From Bradysia coprophila (taxonomy: Eukaryota; Arthropoda; Insecta; Diptera; Sciaridae): 64,000 nucleotides of DNA. Positions 14,413-27,115 of the stretch are shown piece by piece. Each line of letters starts with the position of its first letter. Positions within the stretch are counted from its first letter, which is position 1. A model generated the notes under the pieces. The model did not search any database. It worked only from the letters and a program-made list of their open reading frames with translations, and had not been told where the DNA came from. A program made the position numbers and the translations under genes. The DNA lies in assembly GCF_014529535.1 (NCBI RefSeq), contig NW_023503307.1, forward strand, positions 5,022,599 to 5,086,598. Direction: 5' to 3'.

Positions 14413-16824
14413 TCCATCAGCACGTCGTAATTTTCAGTCTTGAACAACAACAAAAAATTATCTTGAAGAAAATTTATCTGCTAACGTAATTATATCATAA
14501 AATGCATCAATTAAAGGAAGGTAGTTGCATCTCATCAAAGTAAAATAGTACCTATTCAACGGAGGTGAACCTACATCTATTGTGTTTCTAGCTGACTAAT
14601 TTCTATGATTAATAATCAGATTTGTGAATTGTTTTGTTCGTTTTCTTCTAGTCAGAATTATGTTTCGTTGATTAAATGCAACTTAGTCAAGGTCGTTAAT
14701 CTCCGAACGAAAATGGTTGGCTTGTCGTATACGTATTTCTTAAACTACAAATGAATGTTTATCACAGAGAGACCACCGCAAAGAATTTATAATTATTATT
14801 TGCAACAGAATCTTCGATTTGAGAACTTAACTGAACAGTTAAAGTCATATATTATGTTGATGTGTCAGTAGTAAAACATACAGCATCACCCCAAGGTCAG
14901 TGTTAAACAATAAAAAAAATAATTCGATCCGTTTCCTAGCGGATGAAAATGATTGTGTCAAACAGGTTTAATATTAGAGACGCTGTTTTTCTGTGTCGGA
15001 AATCCTGACTGCATTTTTTGCGAAAATATTTGGTTGATTTTGTGGACATACATTGTGAACGCAATATTGTTCCACATTATACCATTTGGTATGAGTTATT
15101 CGTTTTACCTCAATTTTGCGTTGCACTAAAATGCACATTAATCAAAACAAATCGATAAAATTGACAACATTTGTTTTTTTTTGTATAGTTTCGATATACA
15201 AACAGACACAGGTTTGAAACAATTTTCAGCGAGAGGTTTTTAGGTCAATCCAATTAATAGCAATGGTAAGCAATTCGTATAGTCAAATATTCCGAATCTA
15301 TTTTAATTTCCCACACCAGAAATATTGTACACAAAATGAATTGTAAACGGTATTGTGTGAATATTCTGGTACTATATTTTGCAGCATCGAAACATCATCG
15401 ACTCGCCTTATTATCTTATTACTTCACGTATTTCTCTTCCCTGTTTTTTCGTCTTTTACATCATGATTATAGAAGCTTTCCAAGAGGTCAATACAGAGAG
15501 AAAAACAATGACCTCGCGACGGGTTATCTTTCAGTTCCCGCTAAAGTAGAGTTTACCGTAACCATTAGAAACGAGGCAATAGGAACATAGAATAATGAAG
15601 TAATAAAAAATACCAGAGAGTGTCGACCGCAACAATGTTTTCTTCCCGGTAACTGAGTCAATATTTCTCGGTAACCAAAAACGTAAAGGGACATCCGTAT
15701 TCTTTTCCTTGCCCGGTGACGACTCATAAAAATATTTTGGTTAACGAACTTACTATGGTTAACATAAAAGCCCTGGAATAAATTTCCGTGTATCACGTAC
15801 AGTTCGAGGATTCCGTGTATCGTGTACAGTTCGAAGTGAGATTTTAAGATTTAATTGAATTTAATTCGCATCGTCCAACACTCAAAACTAAATTCAAATA
15901 TTTGTGGTTGTACATGGCCATACCTTTTATCAATCCACTTACTAATGCTACATTACGAACATTTTAATGCACATTGTACACTTATTTGGTTCACATTTAG
16001 CACGCTTCAATGAGCAAACATCCAAACATCCATTATATATATAATTTCGACGATTCAAATAAATTCGTTTTTAATTTGAAAAATAACGTCAATGCGATCG
16101 ATCCGCGACGAGATAAACTCCGTCATTATCGAACGCCAGATGATTAAACCCAAAATAAAAAAAAAATGAAATAATTTTTTTCTTAAAATATAAAGTTCAT
16201 AATTACGTATTTTTACATGATAATTGAACTGTGAATCTGTATATATATGTGCTGTTCATGTAAACTGTACACACTATGGTAAGATCAGAGCGGAAATGCG
16301 ATGTTTTTTTTTGGATTCGAAAGAGAGTGGCATATTATGCTGAAATGATATACACGTGATAAACGAACCAAATAAAAAAAAAATTGTCAAAGAAAAAGCA
16401 GAGATACTTTTCTTACGGTTGTAGTGACTGAACATGGATTAAAATGTAACTGCTGGACGGGTTGACATTATATATTGTGTTAGAGATTTTGTTTTGTTTT
16501 GAAAGGTGAGGTTAAGCATCGTCAATTTCGAGAAAAAAAAGTAACAGTTTAACCAGAACACGATTCACTAGGTTAACATAAAATTTGTTCAATGTTCAGT
16601 TAACACACATTGTAATGGAAAATAAGTCGTAACTTTTACTTTAAATATAAGTTTGAAAATAAAGAATTTCTTAATATTTTCAGTGATTGACTTCTGTTGG
16701 TAAAACTTTAGGAAGGCGAACATAATGTCTAGTTCTACATATCGGCCAAAAGTAGTACCCAGCCAGACATCCTTTTTGATCATTTTTTTTTTCGATCTAT
16801 ACTGGGATATAATTGCAAATGAAG

Positions 16825-17332
16825 AAAAACTGAAGTGCAATTCTTTTATTGTCCCAATAAGTCCCACTTATTTGGCCTCAAATTAAATATCCATATATCC
16901 ATAAAGGCATTAGGGACCACATGCTTAACGTGTATTCCGAACCCCGCCTTCGAAGTATTTTACACTCTGAAGGATTTTTGATTATTGTGCCTTAGTACCT
17001 ATAGCAGTACTAAACCCACTAAACCGACAGCTCCCAACAATGTCTTGACCTGTAAGCCGTGTCACAGCTCTACACACACAACTACACCAGATTTGAACCG
17101 AAAGGCCCGAACAATTCAAACTTTCATACAAAATTTGGAAAAGCCCAGAGAGCGAATTATTAAATTATCTTTTCACATCCAGACGCATGCAAAATACGTA
17201 CAAATGCTTTTGTAAACGAGTATGTTTTGAATCTGTGCAGAAAGTACTATTAATTCATATTCCGGAAACCGTTAGAGCCGTCAGGGGTCACTGCCAATGG
17301 CAAAAACTTTAGTGCAATTCTTTTATTGTCCC
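16825..17332. repeat. spaced direct repeat, 31 bp
   Basis: AGTGCAATTCTTTTATTGTCCC occurs at both 16834-16855 and 17311-17332; with flanks, 29 of 31 bases agree. The copies are in the same orientation, 477 bp apart, with no ORF between. It may mark the termini of a small insertion or a local duplication. Confidence 0.55.
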
Positions 17333-20061
17333 TGTAAGACTTTATTTTTCTTAAGCTCCATTTAAAATCACTTTTGAATTTACATTTCGTTTGGTTGGCA
17401 ATTATCAATTATTACGTATGCCTCTCATGGTTCATTATATGTGGATTTGCCTGACACTATGGTCACTGGAATCTTTTTCGATGAGAAACGAAAATAGCGA
17501 AAAGCGTTTACAAGTTTAACGAAAAACGTTCCATTAACAGTAGGTTGTAGTGAAGCGATCCTTTTGTAGATTAAACGAACGATTTACACAATACAACCAG
17601 AAATATGTTTAAAAAAAGACAATTTGTGATGGCATACCGGCCTAGTCAACTTGCTTCTGACTACAATTTACTATCTCAATGTACGGTACCCTCTTTGAAT
17701 TAAAATTTCCATCGCACAAGTTTAATCGGCTTAAATAGGCAAAACGAAACTAGTACACGCACAGCACGCACATAACATACATTCATTCCGTTCCTTTGCA
17801 CAACATTGATTTGATAAAAAAAATCTAATGCATGACCAAAAGATTTCGCATTAACTAACGGATGTATTAGACTCTTGATTAGACTGCAAATCAAATAAAC
17901 ACCAGAATTCAAATTGATTAACTGCACTTTTGTTTATTGGCTAAGAGTTAGTTTTTGTCGATAAAAATTTATTTTGTTTTCTACCAGTGGTTTTGTTTAT
18001 AATAAAAAAATAGTTCCGCACTCTTCTTTGCTTGGTTCAAGAAAGTTCAAGTTCTTTCGTACATACCCTCAAACAAAATAAACTAAAAAAAAATCGATCG
18101 ATAAAAAAAGTCCGTCTTAGTCATCGAAGTGCGGAAATGTTTAATTGTTTGTTTAATTTCGTTAGTGTTCTAAATTCGGTTATTATAATGGCGTTGCAAA
18201 ATCGTTGATCGGAAAAATGCAAAAAAAAAAATTAAACATTTTCCAATAACTCAAGTTTTATCAGCTATTTTACATTGCTTCAGTTCGTATATATACCTAC
18301 AACAAATGGCAATGTAAAATGCAGTTCAGTCTTTCGATTTAATCTAAATTGATTCGATGCAGATGAAATATACTTTCATAGAAATTTCGGTTTACTTTAG
18401 CGTTATAAATAAACCATTTCGTCAATTAAAGACCCAATCGATTTAATATTTGATTTATTTTGCAACAAATCCACTTCCGAATAGCCTCTGCACTATTAAA
18501 TCATTATATAGATTCGATTGTTCAGTTTCTATTGGTCTGACACGGTGTCTGGTAAAAGTTGGAAAATAAAAGTTTACGAATTTTATAAATAACATTTCAT
18601 TAAGAATGCATTTATAGGTTGGAACGACGACGTAAAAGATATATATGTTTTCTATTGCAACTGTTGCAACTCCCATCATCTCGTTAATAAAGATGTGAAT
18701 GATTAATGTGTAGGCTTATTCGAAGTTTAAAAAATCGTTTGGAGTGTTGTGTATGCTGGTTATATTAGATGAAATAATATTTTTTGATTGTTTCTATAAG
18801 AGTAACGTTTATTTAAAAGAAAAAAAAACAAACAATCAAAACATGTTGACTTGGTGTTCGCCTTACCATATTAACGCATTGAATGCTTTCACAATTTAGT
18901 CATGTTAAAGTTATTGTATTGAATGAAACCTACGCTGCGTCGACTGACAATAATAAGGGGGTAGAATATTTACAGAGGAACAAACGAAGAGTGTGACAAT
19001 CGGATGGAATCAATTGTGTGTACAGACGATATATAAGTCATCGAAATATTTTTGTCGTGACGACTTTATTTTCTGCGATAAAAATACAACCGAAAAGGCG
19101 TTTGTTCTTATCGATTTAGAGTTTTTCATCGCTGACTTTTCCACTGGGAAAACACTGTATGTTATCTGAGTTATTGAATGTGCCGGTAAAAAAAAACTAC
19201 AACTACCCGTCATACAAAAGTTTAAATATTTTCAATGGGCGTATCCAGCTTCGTGCGACCTCTAAGTGTCAATTGCATCAAAATCGCGAAGACCTAACTG
19301 TGACACAACATTTGATCTGAAATTTTCTATTTCGGGTTCATCCCAAACCTGAGTTCGGCCTTTATCTAACCAGAAAATTTCAGGGTTCAGGTCAGACCGA
19401 TCCTAACCCTTTACGAGAATCAGTACGGACAAATTTTTTTTTTTGAACAAAGTCGGTTTTGGCCGTTACTTGTCCAGTTTTGTCGCGGACTCCCACAATG
19501 AAAACATTTTTCAAAGTCATCGTATCACCCATTGCCTAACCTCTAAACTTTCATTCTATCTATTGGTTGATTAAAATATGAAAAAAAAACGAAACCATTG
19601 TTTACACAGATTATACATAGGTATCCATACCCATATAACCAAAGAAATTAAATTGAGAGTACATCCACTCCAATGGACAGCTTTTGTAATTTGCGAATCA
19701 AGTAAAACGCAACAGGTTCTATTGGAAACACAACGACGAAATTATATCACATTTTTGGTTGCATGTCGTGCGGTCGTTAACCGAAAATTAATCGTAAAAT
19801 AACTCAAAACCATTTCGATCCAAAGTTTAATAGACTTTGCAATCAATGGTCAGTGAAACGGCAACGTTTCAATTTTTAGGCGTACAATACACGAATTAAA
19901 ACTAAACGAAGTGTAGAATGTAAATCGAGTTGTGTTTGGTTATTTCACATTAAATCACTTCCATTTTTCGGATTTCTTTTATCGATGGAAACAGTAAGAG
20001 ACTTTGCACAGAGGTCACAAACGGGACGGATTAATTCTAATAGTAATTATCTGCTACTCAC

Positions 20062-20121
20062 CGATTTCGGCATTTTGCATAGATGAGGTTTCCTTTACCA
20101 GGTGTCAACGATGAACACAAT
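20062..20121 (-). CDS. Moe: moesin coding exon 1 (start codon exon, MPKS)
   Basis: On the minus strand the ATG at 20071-20073 is followed by CCG AAA TCG and then a GTGAGT donor, giving MPKS joined in phase 0 to LNVRVTT of the exon at 9329. This matches the usual moesin N-terminus. The exon's upstream edge looks like a CAATTGCAG acceptor at 20122-20124, so 20074-20121 would be 5' untranslated sequence and at least one further non-coding exon with the promoter would lie at higher coordinates; it was not identified. Confidence 0.82.
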
Positions 20122-20124
20122 CTG

Positions 20125-23100
20125 CAATTGAAGAGAGAGAGGAACAAAATTAATTAAAATAATTTCGGTGACACCAACAATGAAATGGCTGAGCCCAAAA
20201 TAAATATATGGTTAAACGAGAGATAAAAATTAATTACATTCACTCGGCACTTTTAAATTGTGAACATTTCAGACAATCGTTTGGTACCGAATGTAACTTT
20301 TCTTTATCGTTTAGCAACATAAAAAAAGCTTTTGATTATCAGTGGAAAACGAAGGTGATGACGATAACACACAGGTATTCCATTACTAAAACTAGGCTAA
20401 GTTGTTTCGGTGTTTCATTAAAAGATACTGGAAAAATAAAATCGAAATAAATTCAATTAAAATTTGTCACACGAAATTGTGACTCAATCATGAACCGTTT
20501 TTTTTATTTGTTTCATTCATTTTCATTGTGCAGCAGCAACATTCTCTTCCGGAAAATGCAACAAAATCCAAACGGAACAATTTCGTTTCGAGATATTTAG
20601 ATTTTTTATTTGATACGAAATGCACTTTCGGAATGTTAACATCAATCATTCGTGTTATTTGCTGCGCTGACGCAAGTGTCTACATTTATCTTTATAATTA
20701 CGCAACATATTTGGGAGATAATTTGTTCAAGATTGATTAGCACATATATGGTGACAATAAAGAAAAGAAGGAAGGTGTAAGCAAGATGAAAGAGGAAAAG
20801 ATTGTGATTGAGTTGAATTATTATCGATTGTAGACTCTGTGCGATTTATTTTATCAAAAACAAAAATGTTTCCTTCCTCCGACAATCGATTTTGTTTTAG
20901 CAAAAGCACATTCTTGCAAATGACCTAGGTGGCTTGAAATAAGCATCGATACAGTAACCTGACTAACTAACCCTTCCTTCGTTCGTCGTGGAAGTTAGAT
21001 TTTAAAATATCTCGCCCAGCGCAATAATCATCGTGAAGGTGATGTTGTACACCAACATGACCAGTGCCAGCACTTTTCAAATAATTTGATGTAATTTGGT
21101 TCAGGCGAATTAAAGTACTATGTCTTACAGTTCCTATTTTTACTTCATGTTTGACACAAAATCCATGTCTCTCCCAAATTCAATTTCCTCATTCTTTTCA
21201 CAAATTTTAATTTCAAACTCTATATATGACCGTTATTCTCCCTTTAAATTCCCTTGTAAGCCGTTAATTGGACAATCTTGACTGGGACAGTGTTTGCTTA
21301 TCTGAACATGATCTACTGGCAATTAGTCGATTAATTTTTCGTTATTCTTTTCTTTTGATAATTCTTAATTGAGTTTTAAAACATTTAAAAGTGTCTTTTC
21401 TCAACACAAATGTTTTTTTTTCTCCCGACCTTAAGGTTCATTCACATCAAAAATTTGAATATACATTCACAGCATACATGGGTATTAATGGTTACATTAT
21501 GAGCTGAACACTAATTGAAATAATTTATCGTGTGTATTGTGCACAGTGAATTGCTCACAACTTTAGGTAAACATGAGTTACCAAAGATTTCAGTTTTGAA
21601 AGTAACACAGATAGGAGCATAATGTCTCGACGAGTCGTACATTAAGAAATTAAGATATTAAAATTTAAAAAAAAACGTAAGCTGTGGTATACAACTGAGT
21701 GTTTCATTCATTTGCGCCATTCATGTTTACCAAAACACAATTTTTTTATTTGGCAAATGCTCAATGAACGTCAAAACACCTCATATACATCATGCTTTAG
21801 AATAACATTATGTGAACAGAACGAATTAAATTTTTCAACCAACGCAGGAAGACAGAAATTGTGCCTTTTCAAGTATGAATTTTCCAACTGATTCCTCTAG
21901 TAGAAGTCTGAATGAAAAGCTGTAAGTCTCTCCTTTATTCTCCTGGTCACAAAACCTGAACTGGAAGTTTTACTGACGAAAGTAGGTTCATGATTATAAA
22001 GTTCCCCATTTTATAATCATGAACCTACTTTCGTCAGTAAAACTTCCAGTTCAGGTTTTGTCTTACCAATTGATTGATAATTGGTAAGGAAATAGGCACA
22101 AAGTACTGCATACGCGAGTGAGAATTAGAGTGTCAAAAAAAAGTCTGTTCACCGTTGATTTATGATTGATAATGTTGATTATTCAGGATGTTAACTCATC
22201 ACATCTAAGAAGTATCACCGGTCAAAAAAACTTACTCCAGCTACCAATATAGCAACGCGAATTCAAATAATTTTTCTTTTGTTCTATTGTCAAAATTGAC
22301 AGGAAAAGAAAAATTTGAACTGAGTCTTATTCGCGTTTTTATGTGGAAGCTGCAGTTAGAATTTTCGAATAAAAGTCAAGCATCGGTACGTGAATCCCTT
22401 TACCATTACTCATTTTATCTCTAATGCATTTGCCGTTCGACGGTTTAGAAATTTTGGATCTAGGAATTAAGAGGAGTTGAAAAATTTTTCCTGGGAAAAC
22501 TGTTTTTTTTTTTAAGATAAATCGTGGCTTAAACAACAAATATCTTAAGCATAAAGTTTTAAGCAAATTTCTCTTCCTAATGTAAACTAAATCTTTGGAT
22601 CCCGTGAATTCAGAAGAAAACAAGAATCCAGCGACAACTAGAGACAGAAACAATTTTACCGGCAATATAAAATATGAAACTGAACGAAACAACAAATTAT
22701 ACCAAAAAACATGAATCTCTGTGCACTCAAAAAAAATGCATGAATCAAAGGTGTACACAAGAGTCAACGTTACAGAAGACAAAATTGATAATTAAATGTA
22801 TTGACACGTATTTGAATTAACACACAGCATACTCTCTAGACAAATTTTCATTAATTCAATGTGGAACACAACACACTTTGAATAGAATTAAGTGCCTCTT
22901 GTGTTTCATAATTATGAAAATATCGTATTGTAATATGATCGTGTGTATTGTGTATACTGTGCCTAAGTGCATTTTTAAAGCGTCACAAGAGTTTAAAGAT
23001 GTTATGCTCGGTAATTGCTGGGTAGGTAATTAATACAAAATATTAATTTATTTTCCATTTATGTTGGATTTGAACGGTGTACAAGAGTTGAGAGTTGTTA

Positions 23101-25257
23101 TATATGGAAGCAACGAAAGAAGAAAAAAATTTATGACGAAAAAAGAAAGTTTTCACTAAAAACCAGATCGTATTTTCAACAGGTAAAATTGAGAATTGTA
23201 CATAAATCTCTACATGTATGTTATATGAGTCGACTAGTAGCAAAGTTTATTGTAACCATAACAATATTTTGAATTTTTTTTTGTTAAAACAAGAATTTTG
23301 TCTGAATCACACAAAAAAAAATATTCGAAGCACACTCAAAAATGTTAACTATAAAAACCACCAACCGTACATTTATTGGAAAATAATAAAAAAAAATTAT
23401 TTAGATTTACTAAGCTAGATCGATTGTGACACTAAACGAGACGATTTCGCCGCGAGGTAAATATAATTCTCTAATCAAGTTGTGGCACAACATTGGAATT
23501 TTTACAAATACATCTTCAATACCGTTGAACATTTTATATAGTATATTTACACTCACAAATGGGTCGTCTGACTCAGTAAAAAATAGCAAGTAAAATAGAC
23601 AGAAATCCACCTGTTTCATTGACTATGTTCCATTCCAAGCATGATATCGCATTTAAATCTTCTTTTTTTACCTCATACATAATTATGACGATGCAATTAA
23701 TAAATAATTTAATTTTATAATTTCCAAACGAATATGTTACACGAATCACAAACGTAATGGAAAATCATTTTATTGATACACATTCGCATTTAACTGTGAT
23801 TTAATTTTATTATATACCAGCAGAGATGTGGAAAAAAATGATAAAAAAATAATTGTCCGGCAGACTAACCTGAGTTTTTTTCTCTCTCGCTTTCAAATGG
23901 ACAAATTTGTGAATGCAAATGAAATGTTATTTAGCACACAGCACACCCTCACTGTAACCTTAATTTGCACAGAATATAGTAACACTTTGATAAACAAATA
24001 AAAATTTAGTAAATTTTAGATGTAATCGAAGTGGATCATAAAAATAAATTTAAGAAAATAGTTAAATCACGAAAAACTACACTTCATCAAAATCGAGGTT
24101 GTGGCGGTGGAATGAACTTGTTGAATGAATATTTCCAGTAGAAAAGTAAACCGATCGTTGGAAATTCAGTGGAATGTTTTGTCATATATTGTGTGCATGC
24201 ACTGAGAAAAATTCGACATTCAATCGAAATCATTTGGTGGAGTCATGCGAATCTTTTGAAAAAGATGATGATGGACTTGACATCATTTGAATAAATTCCG
24301 AAAAATTGAATCTAAACATCGAGATGTTAATCTGTAACATTACTTCGACACATACTTAGTCATACTGTGAAAAAAATATTCTCGCAATAGCAGAACCAAC
24401 CAAGGCTGTAAACTTTGAGGAGGTCACGCAGACCGCCATTTTATTAGATACGCGGGAAGACACCACGTCTGATGAGTTTACATACAAAAAAAATTTACCA
24501 CATCGTCACGGCGATGACAATCATCACAGTAGGTGAATTTTTGTATGAAATCCGACATGTTATCATCAAGTGTGGTGTGTCACGCGCGTATCTGTATCTG
24601 CGTGACTTCCTTGGAACCAACAGGAAATAAATTTACGGAAAGTTATGGGGAAGTATGATTTTAACAAAGAACTTACAGGAAGCGTCAAAAGTCGAAACAA
24701 TAGAATTATGACATATGACACTCCTTGCAAGTTCTTTGTTCAAACACATACCTCTAGACACACACACCGACAAAAGAGTTCTAAGTCAAATTTTTCTTTT
24801 GTTTTTCTGTCAGCAAAAAAACACCTACAGTAACAGCCTATAGAGTATTATGATGGAAGATAAAGAAATATTTTGAAAAAATATCCCAAGGCAAATTATA
24901 ATAAACTGGTCTTCGGTCTTCTCACTCACATCATAACATGTTGAAAGTTATGGTCTTCAGTTTTCTAACTCTGATCATAACAGTCTATACACACTTTGTG
25001 GTTTTAACACAGTTTAAATTACGTTCTGATGACTCTTGTTCAGAATTTTTCACTGTGCGCATTTCACGATTTTGGAGTGAGTTCACTTTCTACTTTGTAC
25101 GAAATAATATTTGAGTCCGCACAATTTATCGGAAAACATTAGAAAACTGACTATGCAGTGTATTTGAAATGTAATGATGTTTCCATTCAAGTCAAGATAG
25201 ATTGCTAGAAGAAACTGCTAACGCTCCGTTATAAGATTATTTTTTTTTTATTCATAG
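20125..25257. other. non-coding stretch upstream of moesin exon 1
   Basis: AT-rich, no confident protein-coding gene. It probably includes the moesin promoter and first non-coding exon. A 147-codon minus-strand open frame (22339-22782) and several shorter ones show no known domain. The one strong structure is the perfect palindrome at 21949-22061. Confidence 0.5.
21949..22061. repeat. perfect 52-bp inverted repeat with 9-bp loop
   Basis: Arms 21949-22000 and 22010-22061 are exact complements over 52 bp around the spacer GTTCCCCAT. Right next to it (about 22063-22088) is a second small palindrome, TTACCAATTG...AATTGGTAA. Exact identity implies a recent inverted duplication or recent element insertion. 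Confidence 0.92.
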
Positions 25258-25496
25258 ATTTCATAGATCGGTTTGGCAGTAGGTTGCAAAAAGATTTGAA
25301 TATAAAACAGCTCACATTGGCGAGAAGAGACTTGCGTAACGCAAGTTGCGTTGATCGAAAACATCAAACACTCACGTTAGATGATATTCTACATGTTCCT
25401 TCTCACCAAACTGAGCTTTACCAGGTCTAGCTTTTACACTAATGTAACTATTGAATCTGTTACTTCTTTTGATCCTAGTGTATTTCAAGAGATTGA
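25258..25496 (+). CDS. possible terminal exons of an unidentified gene
   Basis: After an acceptor TTTATTCATAG, 25258-25424 stays open with protein-like composition (contains DRFGSRLQKDLN and LTLDDILHVPSHQTELYQ) and ends CAG|GTCTAG. A 54-bp intron with a TACTTCTTTTGATCCTAG 3' end would join it to 25479-25496 (CISRD, stop TGA), and AATAAA follows at 25510-25515, only 14 bp after the stop. Upstream exons were not found and the family is not recognised; it could also be a gene fragment. Frataxin starts 290 bp further on in the same orientation. Confidence 0.35.
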
Positions 25497-25785
25497 GAAT
25501 ATTTTTCTAAATAAAACCACTTTCGCCAGCGCTCATAGATTTAGTATTTAGTGTAGCTGCTGGTAAATATGTTAAATCATGACATAACCGTACGTTCAAC
25601 GTACGTTTGTATTGTGATACGAATTAGAACATAAAAATAAAATTTTCAAAGTGAACAATCTTTCCAAACAATGTAACGTGTTCCAGTAATAAAATTCATC
25701 TTTCCAAAAGTGTTTTTCCAAACCGGTTGAGTGCTGTCAAAAGTTTCATTTCAAAACCAAAGATTCTATCGATTTCAACTCGAAA

Positions 25786-26425
25786 ATGTCTCTCATTTTA
25801 CGACGAAAAACAAAGCTGATTGCTTCGGCAATAGCGCAATTTAGGTCTGCACAATACAGTGTACGTGTTAGTCACTTACCGGTGAGATGTCTTGATCAAC
25901 AAATCGTACATTCGGCTTGTTTGCCCCATCGCACCTATTGTACTCCACCAAGAACCGATCCTCTTGGTTCGGCTCTACTAGATTTGGTAGTTTATGAGGC
26001 CGTTTGTTCAGATACGCTAGAAGGACTTTGCGAATATTTTGATGATTTGGTCGAAAGTACACCGCATCTAAAGTCTGCCGATGTCAATTACAGCGTAAGA
26101 ACACGAACAATGAAATTAATTTCGTTCAATGGTTCAATTGAATTCGGTTTCAAATTAGGACGGAGTTTTGACAGTAAATCTTGGTAACACTCATGGTACA
26201 TATGTGATTAATCGTCAATCGCCGAATCGACAGATCTGGTTGAGCTCACCAACTAGCGGACCAAAGCGATATGATTTTGTGCCATCGAATAAAGATGCGA
26301 GCGAAGGCTATTGGCTGTACAAGCACGATGGTATTACGTTGCACGAACTGCTCCAAAAGGAGATTCGATTGATCGTTAAACGAGAGGTGGAATTTTTGAA
26401 TCTTCCGAATGGCCGCAGGACTTAG
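25786..26425 (+). CDS. fh: frataxin, complete two-exon gene
   Basis: Frataxin is the mitochondrial matrix protein that activates iron-sulfur cluster assembly on the ISCU/NFS1 complex. Exons 25786-26094 and 26159-26425 (64-bp GTAAGA...AAATTAG intron, phase 0) give 191 aa, the normal insect length. Residues 1 to about 70 are basic and variable, as expected of a mitochondrial targeting peptide (MSLILRRKTKLIAS...). The acidic first helix (SDTLEGLCEYFDDLVE), the sheet core (YVINRQSPNRQIWLSSP, then SGPKRYDF) and the C-terminal helix (LHELLQKEIRL) are all present. Relative to the second copy at 33.4 kb it lacks two codons (Ala-Ile) after the KRYDFVPSN loop. Its stop lies close to the convergent CPSF73 relic. 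Confidence 0.95.
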
Positions 26426-27107
26426 CGTATTTTCTACTGACAAATTGTTTTCGTTGTCGATTTCGATTCTGTATTTATTTTCTATTAAAAGAAGGGAGAC
26501 AATTTGATGTGTCTTTATGTTTGAACTAATGTCTGGTGCAATTTATTCACAGCTGCTGATACCATTTGTTTCAGGTTGTCATCATCCGGACCTGCTGCAG
26601 AAAAAAATTTAGAATTTTGATGATTGACACAACGTTAACCTTATAAAATGATCTTACCAGGCTAGACAAATTGATTTGCGCTTCTTTTTCATTCACCTAC
26701 ACCGTCAGGGTGTCACCCTAAAACATCTTCGGAACGGAATTCTCGCCGAAAATGTCCTGCAACACTTCAATCAAACATTCTTTTAAGTGATCGGTCGTCC
26801 CTTTAACTGTTCCCGTTGATTTGATGGTGTTACCCACCAATTCGGTTTGCATTAGGCTCGCTATCACCGTATCGGCATACATGTCACTCAACGGTGTTGC
26901 TTGCCATTCCATGATCAGTATTTTACCATCGACTGTCAGTTCAATGCAGTTGAACACCTTGAATTTAGTGTCTACGTCGAGAATCTCTACGGTACCGGGA
27001 CCGCCAATACGTTCAAGAAGTGTTTTCAGACCACCAACTGTTCCGGAAAAAGCGATGCTCTGACGCTGTGTTACAACTGACATGCTCATGTCGGTGTATT
27101 CTGAAAG
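26165..27107. repeat. segmental duplication, left copy (frataxin exon 2 plus CPSF73 3' exons)
   Basis: Nearly base-for-base copy of about 33405-34361, covering frataxin exon 2, the shared 3' spacer and the last two CPSF73 exons with their intron. Differences are scattered substitutions and a few small indels, including 6 bp in frataxin and a short deletion at the CPSF73 last exon (26594 region). The left limit falls at the start of frataxin exon 2; the right limit falls at the CPSF73 exon 6 acceptor, where INPP4-like sequence begins after about 8 bp of filler. Confidence 0.92.
26530..27107 (-). pseudogene. CPSF73 3'-end pseudogene (left copy)
   Basis: Matches exons 6 and 7 of the intact gene at 33757-34354. 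Exon 6 sequence keeps the C-terminal domain ([20 protein letters not shown]) but a base change turns the Lys after VPKMF into TAG, and the last exon carries a short deletion that shifts its frame. The metallo-beta-lactamase and beta-CASP exons are absent, so it cannot make an active endonuclease. It is fused at its 5' side to INPP4-like sequence, making one continuous open frame 26718-27164. Confidence 0.9.
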
Positions 27108-27115
27108 AATTTGGG

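Larger units (their letters stand above)
9330..20061 (-). other. Moe: moesin intron 1 (10.7 kb)
   Basis: Long intron between the start-codon exon and exon 2; large first introns often hold enhancers and alternative promoters. I found no coding exon. Contents: palindromic elements at 13823-13977 and 14148-14412, a spaced direct repeat (16825-16855 and 17302-17332, 29 of 31 bases alike), and many homopolymer A/T runs. Short open frames in it (for example 12881-13219 and 16589-16867) carry no recognisable domain. Confidence 0.7.

Noticed and set aside
22339-22782. 147-codon minus-strand open frame
   Set aside because: No family resemblance, low-complexity hydrophobic start, no supporting splice or gene context.
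24900-24995. Near repeat GGTCTTC...TCATAACA occurring twice
   Set aside because: Short and imperfect; compatible with chance in AT-rich DNA.
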